Positions 52,599 to 61,971 are shown, numbered from the stretch's first letter. The stretch is 64,000 nucleotides of DNA from Peristeroidobacter soli (GCF_004138485.1 NZ_RYEV01000004.1:1-64000), one strand, 5' to 3'. Notes: generated by a model not told the origin, from the sequence alone. A program made the numbers and translations.

Positions 52599-55126
52599 TG
52601 GAACTGGTCATAGCACGAGGGATCGAAGGCCGCCTTGATGCTCCAGCGGTAGCGCGGCTCGGCAGCGTGATCCGCCAGACCCTCCGGCGCTCGTAGCATC
52701 GACCTGTCCAAGAACGAGCCCTTGCCAGCACTGTCGCCCAACACGATGGCGACCTTCCCCCAGTCATCGTAAAAATATTCCGAGAGCAGCGGGATGATCT
52801 GGGTCCGCATGGCCTCATCGACCGCCGCACGCGAGGTGCAGTTCATGAAGTAGGCATGGCCGATTTGATGCTCGCGATCGAAGAGGTATTCGATGCGCTC
52901 ATTCATCACCGCGAGCAGTCGAACGAGATTCACACCGGATTGGGCACTCGCCCCTGACAAGCGCTCAGGCTCCGGCATCAGCTCGCGAAACGAGAAGCGG
53001 CGCCTGAGCGCGGTGTCGAGCAGCGCAATCGAGCGATCTGCGGTATTCATCGTGCCGACGATGTGCAGGTTCGAGGGCACGCCAAATTGGCGCCGCGAAT
53101 AGGGCAAGATCACCGTCAGCTGCTCGGGCCTACCCAACCGCTTGCCCACCTCGATCAACGTGATCAACTCCCCGAACACCTTCGAGACGTTCGCGCGATT
53201 GATCTCATCGATGATCAGCACGAACTGATCCGGCGGCGTGCCTCGCGGCTCGTCTTTCGTCGACAGCAGCCTCACCAGGGCGTCGCGCTTGAGCAGGCCA
53301 TCACGCAGTTGGTAGCAGGAGCGCTGCACGAAGGGCTTCTCGTAAATGGTGTCGACCGACAGGGACTCATCGAAGCGGGCGAGCCAACGCACCGAGCGAC
53401 GATGATTGTAGAGCTGGCGATCCGTGTCATCGAAATAGTAGGGCCCGGTCACCTCGGCAATGGCGCGAAACTGAGCGTTTCCATCCGATATCACCACCAA
53501 ATCGCGCTCGCTCATGCCGGCGCGAAATTGCCACACCTGAGAGACGTTCGCGTCGCTTCCCTGTGTGCCCGGATGATCGCGGTTCCAGCGCTCATGAATG
53601 GCCTCCTTGCTCTCATAGCGCGCCTCCGACCAATCGATGTCTCCGCCCCAGCCCAAGGCGATGTAGTCGCCCAGTATTGCCGAATCGAAGATGTGCTCCT
53701 CGAGCCCCGCCCGGCCCAGCGACATCTTGAATACCCGACGCCCGCTCAGATCGAACGCCGCGGAGCCTGCGCCGCGCTTGCGCGCATCTTCCGCCAAGGT
53801 TGCGATTTGTCTGAAGATCCCCGGCTTCGGCACCAGCCGAAATCCAGTGCCGCCTTCACCGCCCTCGTCGCCCTGGGCGGCTCGATCGGTCGTCGGCCGC
53901 AGGCCCTCGACAAAATCCTCATATGAGTAGGATTGATGAAACGTGGTGAAGGCGATCTGCCCTCGGGCGACCAGATCATGGTATCGCTCCATGAGCGCCG
54001 CGCGATCGTCAGGGGCCGCACCCTCGCACAGACGAACCGCCTCATAAGCCGTGGCATAGGTCTTTCCGGTCCCAGGCGGACCATAGAGGATGAGGTTCGT
54101 CGGATCGTGATCGGGTAGCACGGCGTCAGCATCCTCTTTGGAGACAGTAGATTCGGTCGACGATTCGCGGCCGCTCGCGCGCTCGTACCAATCGAGCAGC
54201 TCGCGCAATTGCGCCATGGTGCGAAGGCCGACCCTCGCGACGGTCCGCGCGGCACCTTCGTTTCGGGGCTGCAGGCTCAGCCGAGACGTGAGCTCCGCGT
54301 GTCGACCCTGCGTCGGACCATGGACCGTATGGTCCAAACCCGACGGCGGCGGCCTGACCTGCGCCTCGATCCACACTTGTGCGGCGGGTTTGTCGCGCTC
54401 GAGTGCGATTTGCCGCCCATCGGGCAATGCCCAGGCCTTGATGTTCCGAACCTGTTTGATCGTTCGTCCAAAACGCCTGGACAGGGCTGTCTCCACCGTC
54501 GGCACCGTAAAGGGCTCGGCGGCCAGATCGAACTCGAAGACCGTCGTGGTGCTCCCAGGCGGCCCGACACGCCGTGGCGGCGACACGCCCGCGAGTGCTT
54601 GGAACTTTGGGCCTTCGATGGCCTGGCACACGTTGGCCCAGGCTTGCGAGAGTGCGAGCGCATCGTGGACCTGACGAACCGGCACCGAGGCGCTCCGTGC
54701 GCCCTCCTTGCGGGCAGGTTCGATATAGTTCTCCAAGACGTACTTGCGAATGCGGTCAGCATCCCGGGCGGGTGCGCGGCTCGCCGTTTTGAAAGTACGA
54801 TAGTTGCCGAGCCACGCGGTGTAATTCGTGAGCCGTGGAATCGGTGTCTTGGAATTCGGCAGCAGCACCCGGAATTGCTGCCCCCCCTCTTCAGCATCCG
54901 CCTTGAGCCGCTCCAGCGCCTCCTTCGTCGACGCGAGCCGATCCGCCTCGAACGCATGATCCACCGTGGCGTGGAAAACTCCCAAATCCTTCAGGCACCG
55001 CTCGATGCGTCGCACGGCAGACACCCGGGTGGCGACGGCTTTGCCTTGCAGATTCTTCGCCTGGAGCCACGCACGAAAACCTTCTCTATCCAAGAGATCC
55101 CCTCCCTGCCCGTGCCCACGAAACAT
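52595..55126 (-). CDS. mcrB: McrB, AAA+ GTPase subunit with inserted PUA/EVE-like domain
   Basis: The motor and DNA-recognition subunit of McrBC. The N-terminal ~320 residues are not the usual DUF3578 domain and are probably the recognition region. Walker A is LYGPPGTGKT at 348-357. Walker B is VLIIDEINRANVSKVFGEL at 636-654. The McrB signature MNTADRS is at 693-699 and the arginine segment at 707-710. Between Walker A and B, residues ~465-600 form an extra domain (YIALGWGGDIDWS, VWQFRAGMSERDLVVISDG, FRAIAEVTGPYYF) that looks like a PUA/EVE-type modified-base reader. At 843 residues it is nearly twice E. coli McrB. The gene overlaps mcrC by four bases. Confidence 0.9.
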   Translation of the reverse strand: MFRGHGQGGDLLDREGFRAWLQAKNLQGKAVATRVSAVRRIERCLKDLGVFHATVDHAFEADRLASTKEALERLKADAEEGGQQFRVLLPNSKTPIPRLTNYTAWLGNYRTFKTASRAPARDADRIRKYVLENYIEPARKEGARSASVPVRQVHDALALSQAWANVCQAIEGPKFQALAGVSPPRRVGPPGSTTTVFEFDLAAEPFTVPTVETALSRRFGRTIKQVRNIKAWALPDGRQIALERDKPAAQVWIEAQVRPPPSGLDHTVHGPTQGRHAELTSRLSLQPRNEGAARTVARVGLRTMAQLRELLDWYERASGRESSTESTVSKEDADAVLPDHDPTNLILYGPPGTGKTYATAYEAVRLCEGAAPDDRAALMERYHDLVARGQIAFTTFHQSYSYEDFVEGLRPTTDRAAQGDEGGEGGTGFRLVPKPGIFRQIATLAEDARKRGAGSAAFDLSGRRVFKMSLGRAGLEEHIFDSAILGDYIALGWGGDIDWSEARYESKEAIHERWNRDHPGTQGSDANVSQVWQFRAGMSERDLVVISDGNAQFRAIAEVTGPYYFDDTDRQLYNHRRSVRWLARFDESLSVDTIYEKPFVQRSCYQLRDGLLKRDALVRLLSTKDEPRGTPPDQFVLIIDEINRANVSKVFGELITLIEVGKRLGRPEQLTVILPYSRRQFGVPSNLHIVGTMNTADRSIALLDTALRRRFSFRELMPEPERLSGASAQSGVNLVRLLAVMNERIEYLFDREHQIGHAYFMNCTSRAAVDEAMRTQIIPLLSEYFYDDWGKVAIVLGDSAGKGSFLDRSMLRAPEGLADHAAEPRYRWSIKAAFDPSCYDQFQ

Positions 55127-55257
55127 TCCCGAACGCGCCGTAAAACATCTCCGATCAACGTATCGGCACGATGCACGAGTCTACGTTGCATTCCGCGCAG
55201 GTGAAGCGCATCGCTTGATGCGTCGCGCCGCCGGTGCGCATGCCGACGCGCCTTGCC

Positions 55258-56085
55258 TCAGGCGGTCTCCGCGACCGGCCTGACACCGCGACATCGCGGA
55301 TATGAGCGACACCCCCAGAACGGCTGGCCGGCCCGCGTTCCACGACTCGCCTTCCGCTGCACCATCGCGCCACCGCAGGCCGGACACCTCGGATCATCCG
55401 GCGTCATTCGAATGACCGGCTCCGTGCGCGTGGCCGGGATCGCCTCCTTCGAGGATGCCGGCGCGGGCGCGCGCGTCGCCGCGATCATCTCCACCAGTGC
55501 CCGGCCATCGATCAGTTCGATGGGGCACTGGCGCGCGAAATCATGCGCCTCGTTCGTATACGCCCCTGAGGCCACGAAGAATCCACCGGCCGCACCGCCC
55601 GCTGCGATGACACCCTGGAGTTCCCGAAGGGGCTTTACGCCAACCTTCGCTCGTTTCCACTGCTTGCACTGCACGTAGAACGTCGCCCCATGCTTGCGAA
55701 GCACCACATCGACGCCGCCGTCCGGCCCGTCGACGGCGTTCTCTTGGACCTGGTAGCCGCGGCGCCGGAATGCCTCGCCGACCATCGATTCGAACTCGCG
55801 CCAGGTGAGCCGCCGCAGTGATTCGATCCCCGAAAGATCGTCGAACTTGCGCCGGATGAGGTGCGCCCGGAACAGGCCGAGCACGCCGATGAAGAGGAGT
55901 CCCCCTGCGAGGAACGCTGCGTTATTTTTGGCCACGATGCCGAGGCTCGCCGTGTACCGGTGACCCGCGAGAAAGTGAGGGGCGACGAAGGCGAGCAGCA
56001 CGTATGCCGCTACGGCCACGGCCACACTGACCCACCATGGGCGCATCGAGAGCTCGCGAGCCAATGATTCACGTCGCCTCGCCAT
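55258..56085 (-). CDS. Membrane-anchored Mrr-type restriction endonuclease with zinc finger
   Basis: A restriction endonuclease-like protein of 275 residues. Two transmembrane segments come first (about 17-36 and 56-73). Then the Mrr_cat domain follows: LTWREFESMVGEAFRRRGY, Asp126 in PDGGVDVVL and the QxK at 139-141 in YVQCKQW. A topoisomerase-type C4 zinc finger (CPACGG, then GCRSYPRC) ends the protein. The start is the ATG at 56085, with AGAGGGA upstream; a GTG eight codons earlier is possible. Membrane-tethered Mrr with a zinc ribbon is a common architecture of defence-like nucleases. It lies 131 bp upstream of mcrB on the same strand and may be co-expressed. Confidence 0.88.
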   Translation of the reverse strand: MARRRESLARELSMRPWWVSVAVAVAAYVLLAFVAPHFLAGHRYTASLGIVAKNNAAFLAGGLLFIGVLGLFRAHLIRRKFDDLSGIESLRRLTWREFESMVGEAFRRRGYQVQENAVDGPDGGVDVVLRKHGATFYVQCKQWKRAKVGVKPLRELQGVIAAGGAAGGFFVASGAYTNEAHDFARQCPIELIDGRALVEMIAATRAPAPASSKEAIPATRTEPVIRMTPDDPRCPACGGAMVQRKASRGTRAGQPFWGCRSYPRCRGVRPVAETA

Positions 56086-56608
56086 GCGGACACGTTCCCT
56101 CTGTGACACGGGAGAGTGTATTCCGCCCCGCTGGAATCACCCGTGACCCGTGTCGCTTTCAGAGGCACGGAGAAACCCCGAAAGCGCCCGGTGATGACGA
56201 TGACACCCGATGGGCACCGCCACGCCTCCGTTCTAGCTCTCACCTCCCGCGACCGATCGGGTAACCGACATCATCTCGGTGCAGTTGGTCGCATAGAGCA
56301 TAAAATCGAAAGCTCGGCTCTCCCTTCGCTTTGGCATGAATCGCCGTCTGCAGCTTCCGAATACTCAGCGGAGTTGATAGGTTACCCAATCTCCCATTCC
56401 TCGCTGCTTATTACGATCTTCTCGAACTGAGGTCCCTTCCCTCCGTCATGGACTGCAGTGGACCATGACTGAAGGCGGTGATGCGATCGTTTGCAGCAAT
56501 GAAGCGGTGTCGTTCGTCGCATTCACGCCCCCCCAAGATCGCCTCCGGCCAGAAGCCGTCCGCGACCTCATCGGGGGGCATGGAGGGAGTGACCGGTGCC
56601 TTGCATGA
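56086..56608. other. Divergent gap between Mrr-type genes
   Basis: About 520 bp with no recognisable gene, between divergent Mrr-like genes. Long frames on the minus strand here are antisense to the right-hand gene and lack motifs. Confidence 0.35.
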
Positions 56609-57076
56609 GCAGTCGGCCTCGGGGTACCTCCGCTGAGCTGGAGCCTCCTGCCTCCGGACGCCTTTGAGGAATTGTGCTATGAGGTCCTGCTTCGCAGCGG
56701 CCGGTTCGATGAGCATCGCTTCAAGAAACACGGCAAGACGAGATCGAGAGACCGGGGGCGCGACATCGAGGCTTGGACCCTGCCGCGATTGAATGAGCCG
56801 GGTAGGAAGTGGATCTTCCAGTGCAAGCTGATCACCTCCAACGTGGCGCTGAGCGCAAGCAAAGTGAATGTCGCGGATGTCATTGATCCGTACGCTGCCA
56901 GCGGCTTCGGCATCATGACCAGCGAGTTGATTGACTCGACGCTCTACGACGAGATGGATGCGATCGCCGCCAGCCGATCGCTCAGTCTGGATACGTGGGA
57001 TGGCCTGCGACTGCAGCGATTCCTCTCCTCCCGAAAGGATCTTCTGCGGCAATACTTCCCTGGAGACGCAAGCTGA
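56609..57076 (+). CDS. Mrr_cat-type restriction endonuclease, no ATG start
   Basis: A second, shorter Mrr-like nuclease. From a stop at 56606-56608 the frame is open to 57076. It reads LSWSLLPPDAFEELCYEVLL, matching the first helix of Mrr_cat, then the candidate catalytic Asp in SRDRGRDIEAW and the QxK in WIFQCKLI. An end segment, LLRQYFPGDAS, is typical of the family. There is no ATG in the family N-terminus; the only alternatives are a TTG at 56672, too far into the first helix, or a CTG. So translation either starts at a rare codon or the gene is 5'-truncated. It could be a defence gene of the same island transcribed in the opposite direction. Confidence 0.65.
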   Translation, partial: AVGLGVPPLSWSLLPPDAFEELCYEVLLRSGRFDEHRFKKHGKTRSRDRGRDIEAWTLPRLNEPGRKWIFQCKLITSNVALSASKVNVADVIDPYAASGFGIMTSELIDSTLYDEMDAIAASRSLSLDTWDGLRLQRFLSSRKDLLRQYFPGDAS

Positions 57077-57236
57077 ACGACTGCGCTCAGCACCGTTCAT
57101 CTGAGAAAGAGACGATCCTCGATCCCTGAACGAATGTCATCACTGATTCATCCTTGCAGGAAGTGACAGGTCTCGACGATGCGCGCCTGCGCTCTGCAAG
57201 CATCTCGAGCTTGTCCTCGATCATCGTCACGAGTGC

Positions 57237-57512
57237 TCAGGTGAAGGACTGTCGCTCTTTCAGTGCGGATGCAATCCACGACTGAACCTCGTCGATGGAA
57301 AGCGAGGCAGCCTCGTCAATCAAATTGCTCTCGGCGTCATAGACACCGCAGTCGATGAAGGCATCGGTGTCCTCCGGCACGTAGCCCTCGCCGACCGTGT
57401 GCAGGAGGTGCCCTCCGTCATCAAAGCGATACACGAGCCCCGAGCAGTTACCGCCAGTTCCTTCCTCTTCGAGCTTCGGGAGGATCGCACGAATGTCACT
57501 GATCGTTGTCAT
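57237..57512 (-). CDS. Small acidic protein of unknown function
   Basis: A 91-residue protein, start ATG at 57512 with GGAGGAG about nine bases upstream, so the frame is probably real. The sequence is acidic with a compact pattern (LPKLEEEGTGGNCSGLVYRF, VGEGYVPEDTDAFIDCGVYD, LIDEAASLSIDEVQSWI). The family was not recognised. It has no membrane segment or signal. It lies next to the defence genes but nothing in its sequence ties it to them. Confidence 0.6.
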   Translation of the reverse strand: MTTISDIRAILPKLEEEGTGGNCSGLVYRFDDGGHLLHTVGEGYVPEDTDAFIDCGVYDAESNLIDEAASLSIDEVQSWIASALKERQSFT

Positions 57513-58490
57513 CTCTGATCTCCTCCTGAGCAGTCACTGCGCGCAGCGTGGGCACTGGCCCGCGCTCGTGCGTTTGCAACATGATAGCGCAAAAATACTC
57601 CAGTGAAACTCTCCCCATCGATCCTCAGAAGGTAGCGCTTCCTCGAGACGGTCATCGCGCCGTCGATAAAAGGAATGCCCGTAGCTCGAGCGCGATGGGA
57701 AGAGGCGCATCCACGCGATGCGGCAGGTGGAATCTAATGTTTGTCTCATGCTCGGTAAACTCGAGCCAGAAATGATGCGAGCACTGTACCAACAGGGTCG
57801 CGGATGACCCTCGAACATTCATCGGTCGACGCGCCAGCGCGAGCGTGATGATCCGGGACTGAGCAAGGCAGCGGGCCGTGGTGAGAAGAAAACCGATGGG
57901 GAGGGAACATCTGGAACATCACCAGGCTCGATGACCATGCAGCGCGACCGGTGGTTGATCACGGCGTGGCTCCTCGGACGCCCCCTCTCGCCGACTCAGA
58001 AGGGCCGCAGGTCGCACCACTGACCTGGCTTTGGGCAGGAACAGAGGCGGTTGTTGATCCATTCCCGCCACCGCCGCCCACCACACCGCTGCACGATAGA
58101 ACAGACGCGGCACCTTATTCGGGCAAGGATCATCGATGGCCTGTGGCGGCACGACCGATGCCTGAATTGCTCCAGCGCACGAGCCCGTCGGATGAACGGT
58201 TGATGACCGAAGCGCATCAGCGATGTCAGAGACAACTGCAGGGAAGACGAAGAGACCATGTTCGATCAGGGAGCTGTCTCGCCAAAAGAACATCCAAGCG
58301 TGTAAGCAGGATAGCCTCGCGACCGCCACCGGGTCACATCACGGTCTTCACGACCTGCCTGCAAGAGCCAGCAGGGCTGCATCGATGCGGCGCCAGCAAC
58401 CTCGCCTGGTTCGTCGCGATCAAAAAAGATCGCGCAACTCAAATCAGTTGCAGAATACCTCTGGCTTCGATCATCGAAGCGGCGCGACCA
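57513..58490. other. Long region without a convincing gene
   Basis: Nearly 1 kb. Several frames on both strands overlap without family features. One 56-codon minus-strand frame (57652-57822; MNVRGSSATLLVQCSHHFW...) has protein-like composition but no ribosome site. The right side runs into the truncated dehydratase copy. This may be decayed DNA. Confidence 0.4.
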
Positions 58491-59025
58491 TGTGGGAGCC
58501 CCGTGGTCATGCAGACATGGATGCCGCCGTCATCACCGCCTCCCGCGATGCCGACCTGGACGTGTTCCTCCTGCACAACGATGGCTACAGCACCGTGTGC
58601 GGGCACGCGATCATCGCGACCATGACGCTCGCCTTCGAAACAGGCCTGGTCGCACGCACCGGCGACCGACGCGAACTTACGATCAATGTCCCCGCCGGAC
58701 GCATCCATGCCCCCGCCCACATGGACGGCGATCGCGTCAACTGCGTGTCGTTCCGCAACGTGCCCTCGTTCGTCTATCGACACGATCAGCACATCCACGT
58801 GCCAAGCATCGGCAGCGTGCGATTCGACATCGCCTACGGCGGCGCCTTCTATGCCCTCGTCGAGGCGCCCCCGCTCGAGCCCACACTCGTGCTGAGCGAG
58901 CTCAATCGCCTGATCGATCTGGGCCGGCGCCTCGAGCATGCGGTCATGGCGACCACACCGATCGCGCATCCGTTCGAATCCGATCTCAGCTTCTCGTATG
59001 GCACGATCTTCACGGGACCGGCGCT
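58491..59025 (+). pseudogene. Truncated paralogue of trans-3-hydroxy-L-proline dehydratase
   Basis: A diverged copy of the middle of the intact gene at 60382-61419. It matches residues ~65-240 of that protein: TMWEPRGHADMD, STVCGHAIIAT with the first catalytic Cys, VPAGRIHAPAHM, YGGAFYALVEAP and SYGTIFTGPA. The first ~64 residues and everything after residue ~240, including the second catalytic position, are missing. Homology stops abruptly at both sides, and the frame runs on into unrelated sequence until 59080. The two copies differ at many positions, so the duplication is old. The truncated end abuts a two-gene operon on the other strand. Confidence 0.85.
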
Positions 59026-59040
59026 ATCATGGCGTCGCCC

Positions 59041-59457
59041 TCAAGAACAGCCCGGGACTCGCTCGTCGGTCACGATTTGAGGTCGCGGTGTGCCTGTCGC
59101 CGTAGGCTGCGAATATATCTGCAGCCATGACGCGGCTTTGTTTGAGGCCTCTGAGGCTGCCCGCCCGCCGCGCGCCACATAGCACCATTCCTCATGGCTT
59201 GCCGTGGCTCCTGCGAACGCATTGGCGCCGTGATCAGCAAGCCGGGTCGCCAGCTCCTGCGGCGAGAGGCACACGGGCGATAGTGGCGTGCCCTCGGTGA
59301 CCTCCTCGTGCATCTGATAGTCCGAGCACGCCGGCTCAGGCCAGCGCGGCATGTAGCTCTCCCGGCCCGGAAGCTCCCCGGCATATTCCGCATAGTTCGA
59401 GGCGCGAAGATCCTCGGGCAGCGGGATCCGCATCGCTTCCAGGCGACACGCAATCAC
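59041..59457 (-). CDS. Unknown protein, second gene of an HTH operon
   Basis: A 138-residue protein starting with a GTG at 59457 that overlaps the HTH gene stop (GTGA), so it is translationally coupled. The composition is protein-like (LPEDLRASNYAEYAGELPG, MPRWPEPACSDYQMHEEV, VCLSPQELATRLADHGAN), but no family was recognised. The pairing with a small HTH regulator suggests a toxin-antitoxin-like or self-regulated module, which is only a guess. Its 3' end lies against the truncated dehydratase copy. Confidence 0.5.
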   Translation of the reverse strand: MIACRLEAMRIPLPEDLRASNYAEYAGELPGRESYMPRWPEPACSDYQMHEEVTEGTPLSPVCLSPQELATRLADHGANAFAGATASHEEWCYVARGGRAASEASNKAASWLQIYSQPTATGTPRPQIVTDERVPGCS

Positions 59458-59750
59458 GCATCCCGGCTGGCGCCCCGGATCGCATCACGCTCGTACAACA
59501 GCTCGCGCAGCAGATCGCACGGATCGGTCGCAAGCCCGCCGCACAGCTCCAGGTATAGAAACAACGGACCACTCGCCTCAGCCGCCAGCACGGAGTACAC
59601 ATACGAGCGACTCACGCCACTGCGGCGGGCCAGGCCCGCCTGACTGATGCGACGAGGACGCCGCCCGGTCATCCGTCTGCGAACGACACGCGACAAGGCA
59701 AGTCGCGTCATCCTCTCGCGCTCCTCGCGCGTCTCACCCGGTGGATTCAT
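59454..59750 (-). CDS. Small XRE-like helix-turn-helix protein
   Basis: A 98-residue DNA-binding protein. The ATG at 59750 has AGGAAGG seven bases upstream; an upstream in-frame start is not needed. The HTH lies in RRISQAGLARRSGVSRSYVYSVL (about residues 34-56), followed by a short helical tail rich in Leu and Asp. Coupling to the following gene by a four-base overlap indicates an operon. It probably regulates its own operon. The family of the tail was not recognised. Confidence 0.65.
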   Translation of the reverse strand: MNPPGETREERERMTRLALSRVVRRRMTGRRPRRISQAGLARRSGVSRSYVYSVLAAEASGPLFLYLELCGGLATDPCDLLRELLYERDAIRGASRDA

Positions 59751-60381
59751 CACGATACCTTCCTTGAGTGCCGGTTCAGGTGCGCCCCTGGCGCATGCGA
59801 CACCAGCACACGCATGCCCACACCGGCGAATCGCCGAAGCCACTTCATCATTCTTCGATCTCTGTCGACGGTAGCTGGACCCGGCGCGCCAGACGGTTGA
59901 TGGGGAGCGCCGCGTCCTCGATGATCTGAGACTCGAATTCTGTGTACTCCGCTATCGCCCCACAAGCAGTCGGCAAGATTTTGTCTACTATAGTCCCCAC
60001 TCTCGTCGCGAGACCGTCTCACCGGCCACGCAGTGATGTACACGCGAGGCTTTCCACGGTAAGAAGCATCGATGTCTGCCTGACCATCACTCGCATCCTG
60101 CCGATATCTGCCTGGTCACAGCCATTCGCGCAGGCAGCACCGCCGCTCTATGACATCGCGGAACTGATACACGATCATGAGCCGCCAGCGGGAGCAGCAG
60201 CAACAGGATGGCCTCGTGGTGGCCGATGGTCCCCGCCCCACATGATCGGCCAATATCATCAGCGCACGCGATCACCGCCGCCGGCGCACCGGGGCCCGAC
60301 GGGACCCTCGACCGGTCTCCTCCGCAGCGTCCGTCACGGCTCCGCGACTGATCCGGCATGGCCGGCAAGGACCCACATCCC
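59751..60381. other. Gap upstream of the intact dehydratase gene
   Basis: About 630 bp. No gene recognised. It should hold the promoter for the HTH operon on the left and the dehydratase on the right. Confidence 0.35.
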
Positions 60382-61419
60382 ATGAGTTCCCTCTTTGATC
60401 AATGGCCGTGGCAGCCACCCGCCCGCATGCATCGGCTCACGACCGTCGAAATGCACACCGGCGGCGAGCCGCTGCGCATCTTCACCTCGGGGCTTCCGGA
60501 GCTGCCGGGCGATTCGGTGTTGGAGAAGCGACGTTACTTCCGCGACCACCATGATCATCTTCGCACCGCCACGATGTGGGAGCCGCGCGGTCACGCCGAC
60601 ATGTATGGCGCGGTGATCACCCCTTCGCGCGATGCCGACCTCGACGTGTTCTTCCTGCACAACGAGGGCTACAGCACCATGTGCGGGCACGCCATCATCG
60701 CGATCACAACCCTCGCCTTTGACACGGGTCTGATCACGCGCACGGGCGATCGGCGCAAGCTCACCATCAACGTCCCCGCCGGACGCATCGACGCCGTCGC
60801 GCACATGAGCGGCGATTGTGTCGATCATGTGTCGTTCCGTAACGTGCCTTCGTTCGTGTATCGGCGCGAGCAGCAGATTGAGGTCCCTGGCATCGGCACC
60901 GTGCAGTTCGACATCGCCTATGGCGGCGCCTTCTACGCCATCGTGGCGGCGCAACCGCTCGGTCTCACCCTCTCACCGACCGAGCTCAATCGCCTCATCG
61001 AGGCGGGCCGGCGCATCAAGCACGCGGTGATGGCGACGACCGCCATCGAGCACCCGTTCGAGCCGGATCTCGGATTCTTATACGGCACGATCTTCACGGG
61101 CCCTGCGCGCGAGCCCGGTCATCACAGCCGCAACGTGTGCATCTTCGCAGACGGCGAAGTGGATCGATCCGCGACGGGCTCCGGCGTCAGCGCCCGAGCG
61201 GCCTTACACCACGCCCGCGGCGAGCTGCCACTCAACGCCCCCATCACGATCGAGAGCATCCTGGGCAGCACGATGACGGTTCGCGCCGTCGAGACGACGC
61301 AATTTGGTCCCTACGCGGCGATCGTGCCGGAGGTGAGTGGCACGGCATTCATCACTGGCCGCAACGAGCTCTATCTCGATCCGCAGGACCCGCTGGGCAG
61401 AGGATTCAACTTTCGCTAA
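60382..61419 (+). CDS. Trans-3-hydroxy-L-proline dehydratase (proline racemase superfamily)
   Basis: A member of the proline racemase superfamily. The 345-residue product has the first catalytic Cys at 101 in STMCGHAII and the superfamily segments MHTGGEPLR (near 25) and FDIAYGGAFYAI (176-187). The second catalytic position, Cys in racemases and 4-hydroxyproline epimerases, is Thr265 in DRSATGSGVSA. That substitution is the hallmark of the dehydratase that turns trans-3-hydroxy-L-proline into delta-1-pyrroline-2-carboxylate. The ATG at 60382 is chosen; an ATG eight codons upstream is possible. It is cytosolic, with no signal. The truncated paralogue lies ~1.4 kb to the left; a sigma factor gene converges from the right. 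Confidence 0.88.
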   Translation: MSSLFDQWPWQPPARMHRLTTVEMHTGGEPLRIFTSGLPELPGDSVLEKRRYFRDHHDHLRTATMWEPRGHADMYGAVITPSRDADLDVFFLHNEGYSTMCGHAIIAITTLAFDTGLITRTGDRRKLTINVPAGRIDAVAHMSGDCVDHVSFRNVPSFVYRREQQIEVPGIGTVQFDIAYGGAFYAIVAAQPLGLTLSPTELNRLIEAGRRIKHAVMATTAIEHPFEPDLGFLYGTIFTGPAREPGHHSRNVCIFADGEVDRSATGSGVSARAALHHARGELPLNAPITIESILGSTMTVRAVETTQFGPYAAIVPEVSGTAFITGRNELYLDPQDPLGRGFNFR

Positions 61420-61428
61420 GCACCTCAC

Positions 61429-61971
61429 TCACGAGGACATCCAATCCACCACGCTCTCATCGAGTTTCCCCAACACGCTCGCGTATGCCCGCGCCAGATC
61501 CCGCTGCACGAGCCTCGGCGTCATCCGAAACACTTTCGCGATCTGCTGATAGCTCATCCCCTCATTCACGTGCATCAACAGCATCCGTTGCTGTCGCACC
61601 GGCAGCGTCGCGACCGCCGCGCTCACCTGTTTCACTAACTTCTGACTGACCGGGCGCGCGGGCTCGATCTCCTCGCCCCCCTCGATCATCGCCACGCGAT
61701 CCGGAGTCTCACAGTCCAGGTCACCTCGCGCCTCATCCACCACGTTCGCCGCCACCAGCAGCACCAGCCGCTGCGGCGCTTTCGCCAGCGTCGCCTCGTC
61801 ATAGCGCGACAACCGAAGGAACGTTTCCTCGGCAACCTGCTCGAGCTGCGTCGACTGCGACGGCGTATTGCGCGAGAGCCAGCGGCGAAGCGCAATCTCC
61901 CAGTTCGACGATCGCTTCGAGGGCGGGGCGACGACGACCGGTTCGAGCACCCTCACGAGACCTAACCTCAT
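61429..61971 (-). CDS. ECF-like RNA polymerase sigma factor
   Basis: A 180-residue sigma-70-family factor of ECF size. The region-2-like part is weak (EEIALRR-like helix, then QVAEETFLRLSRYDE and QRLVLLVAANVVDEAR). Region 4 is clear at about 125-170: AAVATLPVRQQRMLLMHVNEG followed by MSYQQIAKVFRMTPRLVQRDL, with its helix-turn-helix. The start ATG is at 61971. No anti-sigma gene or FecR-like partner adjoins. It converges with the dehydratase gene, 9 bp apart. The targets are unknown. Confidence 0.8.
   Translation of the reverse strand: MRLGLVRVLEPVVVAPPSKRSSNWEIALRRWLSRNTPSQSTQLEQVAEETFLRLSRYDEATLAKAPQRLVLLVAANVVDEARGDLDCETPDRVAMIEGGEEIEPARPVSQKLVKQVSAAVATLPVRQQRMLLMHVNEGMSYQQIAKVFRMTPRLVQRDLARAYASVLGKLDESVVDWMSS

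Noticed and set aside
54209-55204. A 331-codon plus-strand frame opposite mcrB
   Set aside because: Antisense to the N-terminal part of mcrB, Arg/Gly/His-rich, with no ribosome site or motif.
56411-57100. A 229-codon minus-strand frame
   Set aside because: Antisense to the Mrr-like gene, which has recognisable nuclease motifs.
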